From Plasmodiophora brassicae (taxonomy: Eukaryota > Endomyxa: Phytomyxea > Phytomyxea > Plasmodiophorida): a stretch of 64,000 nt of DNA. The translations under genes and the position numbers were made by a program. Of this stretch, positions 56,165-64,000 are shown in pieces. The stretch spans positions 806,001 through 870,000 of the forward strand of contig CP145419.1 of assembly GCA_036867785.1 (NCBI GenBank), written 5' to 3'. How positions within the stretch are numbered: the stretch's first letter is position 1; the number at the start of each line of letters is the position of its first letter. The notes below the pieces were generated by a model. It was given only the letters and a program-made list of their open reading frames with translations. It did not search any database and had not been told where the DNA came from.

Positions 56165-56262
56165 GCCTCCCGTCGAACTTCTTTGGCGCCGACCGCGCGG
56201 CCTCCCGGTGAACTTCTTTGGCGCCGATCGCGCGGCCTCCCGGCGAACTTCTTTGGCGCCGC
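56165..56262. repeat. Three 35-bp tandem repeats before the ABCA gene
   Basis: The unit GAACTTCTTTGGCGCCGA plus CGCGCGGCCTCCCG starts at 56175, 56210 and 56245 with only one or two changes per copy. It lies between the LRR gene 5' end (56037) and the ABCA start (56460), so in the shared upstream region of two divergent genes. Regulatory role possible, unproven. Confidence 0.85.
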
Positions 56263-56459
56263 GATGCCCTCCACGGCTCCACCAGCGGCGCTGCGGTGGT
56301 CGGTCGCCCTAAAAATAGCATTCTGACCGAGACCCGTCACGCACGGGCTGCTCGGGCGACGTCGTGCGACTGGGGGACCCGCGTGCGGCGTAGAGCGGTG
56401 CCCCGTCACAACCAATTCGGGGCAGGCCGGGAGGGGCCGCAGCAGGCAGACAACCGATC

Positions 56460-59400
56460 ATGGGATGGGCTTGCCACGTTCGCGTACTGACGGCCCGCCA
56501 TGTCCGCGCACGCCGTCTAGTAGCTCCAGTCGTGTTCTGTCTGTCGATGGCCCTGCTCATCAAGTTGATGAGCACCGTCGTGGACGTGGACCCGTCCGCG
56601 CTGCCTTCCCACCGGGCTGTGTCGCTGGATCTGCGACAGGTCGTGGACAACCGCGGCTCGTCGTACATGCGGGTTACGCCTGATGACTCGCGTACCCAAC
56701 ACTATCGTGAACTGCTCGAGGCAGCTGTGTCTGGTTCGTTCCCGAAGCGACCCTGCTACTTTGCGTCCGCGTTCTGATTACAGTACGCGGCCATGCCTAT
56801 AGGTACGGGTACGACAGTTGTTTCCGGGGATCAGGCCACACCCGATGGGTCGGCGTTGCTGGCCATTGTGGAATTCGACTGGATGGAATGGCCGACTGTC
56901 CGGTACACCGTGAAGATCCCAGACGGGCCGGATCATCGTTGGCGTGATACCTTGATGGCGGCTATTCAGGCGACGTTGAATGTCGTTTCCCCAACGCCAG
57001 TACTGATAGACATGCAGTCCATTCCGAGGCGGGTGGACCTGGACTCGTTTGGGTGGATCCTCGTCATCTGTTTGCTGTTCACCGGTTCATCACAGCTGGC
57101 AATTCTGGTGGCCGAGAAGGATGCCCGGATACGCGAGGGACTCAAGATCATGGGAGTCAGCGAGTCCGCCTGGATGGCGTCCCACTTAATCGCCTCGGCG
57201 ATCCCGTACGCGCTCCTGCTTCCTTTCGTCATCCTTTATGTAAGATGCCCCCGGGTGTCGCGTTCGTGGACGGACCGCAACTAAGGAGTGCAATCTGCGC
57301 AGTTCCCGAGCGTCTTCCCTTCGAAGATGGTCCTTCAGGTCATCCTGACGTTCTTCCTGTTTATTGTGACACTGTTCGCGCTGGCCTATATGGTTTCTGC
57401 ATTTTTCACGCGCTCCAAGCTGGCCTCGTTCTGCTTCTCCCTTGGGACAATTGCGGTTACCGTTCTCCTCTGGAATACGGTCAGGTACCGTGAAGTCGGG
57501 TTGCAACTCGCTGGATCGTTGTTTTCTCCCGTCGCGTTCCTAAGCACTCTCAGCACGTACGTATGGTAGAGAGGCGCGCGTCGATTATGGTGGCTGAACG
57601 CACATATGTCCAGGTTCTTGCGTCAGCGTTCTCTGGACTCGTACTTGTCCTCAAGGCGGGTTACGGAACCTGTTCCAGAACTTGTTGCTGCTATACCGTT
57701 CGGGTATGGAATTGTGATGCTTCTTATCGACATAGTGATCTACCTTGGGCTGGGCCTCTACTTTCACGAGGTCCTGCCAAAGAAGTATGGCCCACGTCGC
57801 CCATGGAATTTCATATTTCGGTGGCGTTCCGCGACCCCTGCTAGTGAAGAATTCCAGCCTTTGATTGAAGGTGCCCGCGTTGAAAAGGTTTGCAACACTT
57901 TTGGCGCCGGTTGTCGTATAGCGCTGACGCGTGCCCCAGGCTGCTCCGGGGATGACGCCTGGCATCGCGATTCGCAATCTGCAGCTGAAGTACAATCGTG
58001 GTGCTGTCGTTGCGGTTGACGACCTGAGCGTCGACATGTTCTCCGGGCAAGTGTTTGCCCTCCTCGGTCCGAACGGTGCCGGGAAGACGTCGACCCTGGA
58101 TTGCCTAACCGGTATCCGTGAGCCGTCTGATGGGCAAATCATCGTCAATGGCAAGAATGCTATCACTGATATGGCTGCCATCCGGGAATCGCTTGGCGTG
58201 TGTCCTCAGTACGACGTGCTGTACGACGACATGACTGTGTCGAAGCACATCGAGTTCTTTGGCCGTCTGAAAGGTTCGAGGAAACGGAGCTTCGTTGGTT
58301 GGCTGAGGCTGACCTGCTGCTATCGTGATAGGGTTATCTTCGCAGGAGGCGCAAGTGGAAGCGCAGCGTCTTATGGGGGCCCTGGAGCTGACCCATAAGG
58401 CGAACACCGTTGCCAAGGTACTGTCTGGTGGCGAAAAGAGAAAGCTGTCCGTCGCCATTGCCTTCGTTGGCAACCCATCTGTGGTCATTCTCGATGAGCC
58501 CAGTGCCGGTCTTGACGCCGAGTCCCGCCAGCGCCTCTGGGACCTGATCAAATCCTTGGTTGGTGGCATGGGCGGTGTATATCACTCTGTTCACCTTACT
58601 CGATCGATGTCTTAGCGTCAAGACCGCTGTATAATTCTGACGACTCATCAAATGAGCGAGGCTGAAGCACTGGGCGACCGAATCGGAATAATGGCATCTG
58701 GGCGGCTCGTCTGCTGCGGTTCGGCTCTATACCTGAAGCACCGTTACAACATCGGTTACCAGCTCACGACAACGTTCGCCGGGAACGCCAGCGCAGCTGA
58801 TCGTGCTGCGCTGCACGCCCTGGTGCTGTCACACATTCCTGGATCGAGCGTCATGACGTCCAGCGGTGTCCAGGCGACCTTCTGCCTACCTTTAGCGTAT
58901 CGACACAATTTCCCTGCTTTCCTGAGAGCGCTTGATGACGTAGACGGGGTCTCGTCCTATGGTCTATCTCTGGCGACAATGGAACAGGTGCGGCTATGCT
59001 GTTGCTGCTGCTCTAGGGCACCTTACAAATTCGTTCCAGGTGTTCCTTCGCGTTGTTAACGAAGAGACAACGCCAACGACGACGACATCTACCCAGGCCG
59101 GTGTAGAATATGTCGACGCAGAGATGAGCAAGGCTGGTAAGGCGTCCAGGTCCCGGTTGGGTCGGTTCGTTCCACCGCTTCTCTTCATTCGGCTAGCGCA
59201 CACGCTGCGAGACTTCCAGCTGTGGTTTTCGATGTTCTCGGGCCTGGTCGTGCTCTCCTTATATATCCTCCTGGGGAATTCGACTGACCCGCGGCGAGTG
59301 GTAGCGGGGCGCGTCACGCCCGCTTCCGCTATGTTCGTCCCGATTCGACAGACCGTTTATATTCAGTCGTCTGCGCACCTGTCGCAAATCGATTATGCGA

Positions 59401-61752
59401 ACATTGAGGTCCTGCCCTCTGGCCTGTCCCCCGGTGCGCTCGAGCAGCGGACGGCGCTTGCCTTGATGACGGATCCAGGGATGCTGGGCGGTATGTGGTT
59501 CCCATAATCAATTCGAACACCTCTGGTTTTGACGCTCTGTGCGTAGTGATTTGTAAAACCGGTTCCTCTTTGGTGTTCACCTCATGGGGAGGGCTGGCTC
59601 AGTTGGCCCTGGGTCAGGTGTGGTCGGACCTGAACGGGTTCCACTCCCGCCCCTCTGTGTCGCTGCTGGCCACGGAATACTCAGCGTCGTCTGGGGCCGG
59701 CTACCAGCTCCTGATGCTACTGGGTCTCTTTGTGTTCGCATTGCAGGCACCAACACACCTGGGCGGGTCTGAGGTCATCATGCGCGCGTCACGTTCGCAG
59801 GCCCGGCTGATCATTGCCGGCGCTAGCGTGGTGCAATATTGGCTGGTCGCCTTCATTGTCAACTTTGTCTGCGTGTTCGTTCCGCTGGCCATTGGCATCG
59901 CGTTGTTCAAGCTCGGTCTTGGCGTGAGCTCCGTCCCATCGACGGGTGCACTCTTCGCCGTCATTGCTCCCTATGCCGCAGCATCCACGGTTCTCGTCAG
60001 CTGCGTTTCGCTCTGGGCGACATCGGACGCATCGATTTCGACGCGGTTGCAGGTCTTCCAGGTACCTATGCGTGTCCTGCTGTGTCCGGCGATCCGTCGG
60101 TCTTTCTAACAGGTGCCACATGTTAGGTTGTTACTGGCCCCGTCCTGTTCGTCGTTGAGTTCGGCGCCAAAGCTGTGATGCTAAGGGATCCGACCAGCAG
60201 TTTGGCGCCGCTGCCGTACCTGAACGTGCTCCCGTCGATGGCCCTACTGAAGTCGCTTATTGGCGCCTATGTCACTGACGCCGCGCCCAAGGACCTGCTG
60301 CCCCAATTGCCCAACTGGATAGTCCACGCCCAACGCGACGGCTTATTGGGAATGATGACCGTTGTCCTCGCTGGCGCTGCCTGTATCCTATTCGTCGAAT
60401 CTGTGCGCTGGTATCCCAGCATCCGTCGTCGTGTCACGTTGGGCAAGGCGCCGCTGTTATCCCTGGGTCCGTCCGATTCGTCGGCGCTCGTGTCTGTCCA
60501 GAACCTGTCGAAGGCGTATACGAAGTCTAAGCTGGCGGTCAGTGACCACACGCGCGCGTTTCCGCATACTCTCACGGTTCGCGCCTGTAGGTCGATTCGA
60601 TTAGCTTCTCCGTTCGCGCCGGCGAATGCTTCGGGCATCTGGGCACGAACGGCGCCGGCAAGACGACAACCATGCGGTGCATGACGGGCGAGGAGCGCCC
60701 CACAGACGGGGACGTGTTTGTAGCCGGCGAAAGCTGTGCGGAGCAGACCAGTCGGGCTCGTTCCAACCTGTCGTACGGCCCGCAGGAAGACGCCCTGATA
60801 TCGGGCCTGAACGCGTTCGACCACCTATGGGCGTACGGGCGCATCATGGGCGTCCCGAATTCGGACCTGGACGAGATCGTCCCTGAGCTGATCCAGAGAG
60901 TCGGCCTTGGCGAGTTTGCGAAGCGTCCTGCGGGAACGGTGAGGGGACGAACGCGGTCTGGTTTGCTGCCCTGTATCGCTGACGCGTGCCGTGCAAGTAT
61001 TCCGGCGGCAATCGGCGGAAGCTGTCGTCTGCGATTGCGTTGATGGGGAACCGGCGCGTGATCCTGCTCGACGAGGTCGTTGGACGCATTGTCATCGCGC
61101 GTCGCTGTCCGTTTGGCTAACTGGCGAGGTTGTCGCAGCCGACGGCCGGCATCGACCCGTCGTCGCGTCGCCTGATCTGGAACCTCGTCCGCGAAGCGTG
61201 CGGCAAACCGGACCGATGCGTCGTGCTGACAACGGTACCGTCGTGTACCGTCTGTGTGTGGGCGTGGTTGGCTGACCCGTTGGCGTGCGCAGCACATGCT
61301 GGAGGAGGCCGAGGCGCTGTGCAGCAGGATCTCCATCATGGTCAACGGCACGATTCGCTGCATGGGTACGGCCCAGCAGCTGAAAGACGCATTCGGCGCG
61401 TTCTACCATGTACGTCGCCTCCGACCTGCCCGTCATCGTGCCGGTCGTTCTGACGAATCGGGCAACGCAGATCCAGGTCATTGCGAAGGCGCCGGGGCCC
61501 CTGGACCCGATCAAGTCGGGCCTGCGCGAACGATTCCCAGGGCTGTCCATCACGGACGAGGTCGGCCTCCTGCTGCGCGCGTCCGTGCCGCGCACGCCCC
61601 ACTGCCGCCTGCCGGACGTGTTCGAGCGCCTGGAATCGATGAGCGACGCCCTGGACGAGTACGCCGTCGAGGAGACCAGCCTGGAGCAGATCTTCGTGTC
61701 CCTGGCGCACCAGCCCGCCCACATGGAGCGCGTCGTCGTCGCCACCGCCTGA
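56460..61752 (+). CDS. ABCA-type full-size ABC transporter
   Basis: Polytopic lipid-transporting ATPase (ABCA subfamily) with two TMD-NBD halves. ATG at 56460; a first helix ([14 protein letters not shown]) precedes the large luminal loop; TMD1 helices include [21 protein letters not shown] and [22 protein letters not shown]1: [13 protein letters not shown] (58062-58094), [21 protein letters not shown] (near 58425), [27 protein letters not shown] switch. TMD2 from about 59100. NBD2: [26 protein letters not shown] (near 60625), [13 protein letters not shown], a GGNRRKLS signature, [10 protein letters not shown], and a C-terminal regulatory domain ending VVVATA. Frame changes imply some 20 short introns, not all resolved, so internal borders are approximate. 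The GT in NBD2 Walker A replaces the usual GP. Confidence 0.9.
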
Positions 61753-61795
61753 TATCGCAATACACACACCCGTCAGTGTTTCCAGGAGAGGAGCA

Positions 61796-61820
61796 GGTAG
61801 GTAGGTAGGTGCCTAGGTAG
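61796..61820. repeat. GTAG microsatellite
   Basis: A short (GTAG)n run (GTAGGTAGGTAGGTGCCTAGGTAG) in the spacer between the ABCA and CLU genes. Confidence 0.8.
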
Positions 61821-61976
61821 TCAGTGGGGGACGCGGGCGCCCGTCGCCGCCCTCAGCTCAATAGTATCCTGTGACTCGCCGGGCGATCTGATATCGGGTG
61901 TCAGTGTCAGGGTCAGGCGCGCCCCAACAACGTCCACACACACAATCCGACGGGGGAGGGGGGCGCGCCCGCCACG

Positions 61977-64000
61977 ATGATGTCCTACGTCGGCGAGCCA
62001 TTGTCGCCCGGGGCGCCGCCGTCCTACGACGACCCGGCGCCGGTCGACGAGATCAGGGTCGGCTGGCTGTACAAGAGGTCCCGGCTGGGCCTGTGCTGGA
62101 ACCGGCGATGGGTGTCGGCGGCCGACGGCCAGCTGACAACGCACGCGGACGCGTCGTCGCCCACCAAGCTGACGGTCACGTTGGCGTACGCCACCGTCCA
62201 GCTGCTGAGCTCGTCGCGCGACCGCTACCGCTTCGAGGTCGGCACGGCGCTGGGCGCCCGATTCGAATTCGCCGCCGAGACGTCCCGCGACGCCAACGAC
62301 TGGGTGCGCTTCCTCAGGTCCCAGATCGGGCCGCAGCCGAGACGACGCGCCCGCGACCGGGTACGTTCGTCGAGAGCAGGCACCGGTGTCCCGTGTCCCG
62401 TCGTCGCTGACGTTAACGGGCCGTGCGCGCGTCCTTGTTGCTGTTGCAGAACGCCGACCAGCAGCAGCAGCAGACGCAGCTGGCGCCACCGCCGCAACAC
62501 GACGATAACGAGGCGGTCGGCGAGCCCGGCCGCCCGGGTGCGTCGCCGGCCATCCCGTGGAACGACATGTACCAGTCGATCGTGGAGATGAGCGAGTCGA
62601 CGTTCAACCAGTCGGTGGAGAAGGCGCGCCGCCTGAACGGCCTCGTCGACGCGTTCGTGCGGTGCGCCCGGCGCGTCGCCCGCGTCATCGTCGACGAGTA
62701 CACGCTGCCGCCGCACCTGAAGACGATCGCCCCGATCGACCGCATCGACGCGGCCCCCGAGGACGAAACGTTCACCAGCGACGGCATCGCGTTCACGTTC
62801 ATGCACGAGCAGAACGGGAGCGAGGCGCAGGACGAGTTGCAGCGCAAGATGGGCACCCACGACCTGCACGGTGCGTGCGTGCCCGGCGGGCGTGCGTGTG
62901 TGCGTGCCCGGGGTGCGTCGCTGACTGTGAGTGCCGCGCGCGCCTCCGTAGGCACGACGGCGTACGCGAACGTGCCGGCGACGTCCAGCGATCTGCACAC
63001 GCACCTGTGCTGCGTCGTCGACTACCTCGGCTTCCGCCTGTTCTGCCTGGCGCTGGTGCCCATCTACGACGACACGCGCGTCACGTTCGGGCGCGTCGGC
63101 GGCGCCCTGCAGCGCGAGGCGCGCACCGAGGCGCTGCTGGAGGCGGCGGCCCGCGACCTGCACCTGGCGACGCACGACGCGTTCGTCGAGGAGGGCGCCC
63201 AGGGCGAGACCGTGGCGATCCACGCGGCGTCGTCCGTCATGGTGCACCGCGGCGAGGACCAGCGCCTGTACGTGACGAACCTGACCAGGGCGTTCCCGGT
63301 CGACCGCAACCGGGACGGGACGGACCCGGCCGGCGTCGGCCAGCTGCGACCCGAGTTCCTGCGCCTGTACGCGAAGGCGCTGTCGCCGGACGCCTTCCTG
63401 GTGGGCGGCACGGCCGACGCCGACGGCAACGACGACGACGTCGCGCAGGCGTGCCGGTACCTGCGGGACACGGTCGTCGGCGAGTTCGTCAAGCAGATGG
63501 ACCTGCTGGCGCTGGTCCCGGTGGACAGCGCCCACCTGACCGCCCTCATGCACGACCGGGGCATCAACGCCCGGTACCTGGGCGCCATCGCCGACACGAC
63601 GGCGCTGCCGCACGTGCGCGAGATGGCCGTCTGCGAGATGGTCGCCCGGACCTGCAAGGCCGTCCTCCAGCGGTCGTGGCGGCGGCGCGCCCGGTCGGCC
63701 AGGGCCAGCGCCGGGCGTCGCCCCGACCACCCCCGCCTGCACGACGACGACGCCAAGCTGGACCAGGCGCTGCGCCAGGCCGCCCGGCAGCAGGCCGGGG
63801 CGCAGCGCGACGCCGCCGTCGACCTGTTCAACGCCGTCCTGGGCCACGACGCCGACTTCTGGCGCCGCTGCATCGCCGAGCGCCTCGCCCGCAAGTTCGC
63901 CTACGCGATCAGCGCCGAGGAGAGCCGCGCCCTGCACCGCCCGCTGCTGCTGGCCGCCCTGCAACACCATTGCGGCGTGCGCCTCGTCGACGCGGGCGCC
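61977..64000 (+). CDS. PH-CLU protein (5' part, runs off right edge)
   Basis: ATG at 61977 (second Met follows). Exons 61977-62360, 62450-62870 and 62952 to the window end, with introns of 89 and 81 bp. Residues 25-115 form a PH domain (IRVGWLYKRSRLGLCWNRRWV start, then strands to NDWVRFLRSQIG). After a Gln-rich linker comes a Clu-type region: PWNDMYQSIVEMSESTFNQSVEKARRL, FTFMHEQNGSEAQDELQRKMGTHDLHG, then YVTNLTRAFPVDRNRDG and LRPEFLRLY, the last typical of CLU/TIF31 proteins. CLU proteins bind mRNAs of mitochondrial proteins and keep mitochondria dispersed. A PH domain in front of CLU is unusual compared with fungal/animal CLU and would add phosphoinositide binding. The remaining CLU and TPR parts lie beyond the edge. 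Confidence 0.85.

Noticed and set aside
62225-63970. Minus-strand open frame of 581 codons
   Set aside because: It is the mirror of the plus-strand PH-CLU gene in GC-rich DNA; composition is Arg/Ala/Gly-rich, with no motif.

Overview
The window is nuclear DNA from a GC-rich, gene-dense eukaryote. Most genes are cut by short GT-AG introns (about 47-89 bp, usually 50-65), many with a CTGAC/CTAAC-like branch site 10-25 bases before the acceptor. Intergenic gaps are often under 300 bp. When I joined exons by hand, complete products came out with lengths divisible by three and matching known families (DHTKD1 with 24 exons, BUD31, LSm7, APH-1, tepsin), so the gene structures are largely self-validated. 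The lineage cannot be fixed from the sequence. The gene set is that of a free-living or parasitic protist. A TALPID3-like protein hints at a flagellated stage. A plasmodiophorid-type or other GC-rich, compact protist genome would fit, but that is inference only.

Layout. 1-1.7 kb: 3' part of a RecQ helicase (minus), preceded by a 175-bp minisatellite. 3-5 kb: an orphan ORF and a decayed hAT transposase. 5.1-14.1 kb: a small unidentified gene and a giant USP9X/USP24/USP34-type ubiquitin protease of about 2,749 residues. 14.1-17 kb: no convincing gene. 17-24.8 kb: APH-1, a coiled-coil protein, an ankyrin protein, a TPR protein and a PGAP1-like lipase. 25.5-34.5 kb: a predicted secreted zinc-finger protein, BUD31, a SET-domain H3K36-type methyltransferase, a TALPID3-like coiled-coil protein and LSm7.

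34.7-37.95 kb is a mobile-element block. It has a 20-bp perfect terminal-type inverted repeat at each end, a FAR1-like DNA-binding domain, a Ulp1-like (C48) protease with a frameshift, and two large inverted duplications. 38-43.4 kb: a DUF5765-type membrane protein, tepsin, a Ty1/copia relic and an acidic protein with SUMO-interaction-like motifs. 43.7-56 kb: DHTKD1, Ku70, a secreted C-type-lectin-like protein, a GH15 glycosidase, a small membrane protein and an LRR protein. 56.5-64 kb: a full-length ABCA-type transporter and a PH-CLU protein running off the right end.

The genes are mostly unrelated housekeeping functions: ubiquitin turnover, spliceosome (BUD31, LSm7), DNA repair (RecQ, Ku70), membrane traffic (tepsin, ABCA, PGAP1, APH-1), mitochondria (DHTKD1, CLU) and chromatin (SET). 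No operon logic applies. The most unusual structural theme is repeated inverted duplication inside mobile-element or relic DNA (4.0-4.3, 21.4-21.7, 35.1-35.8 and 37.0-37.2 kb).
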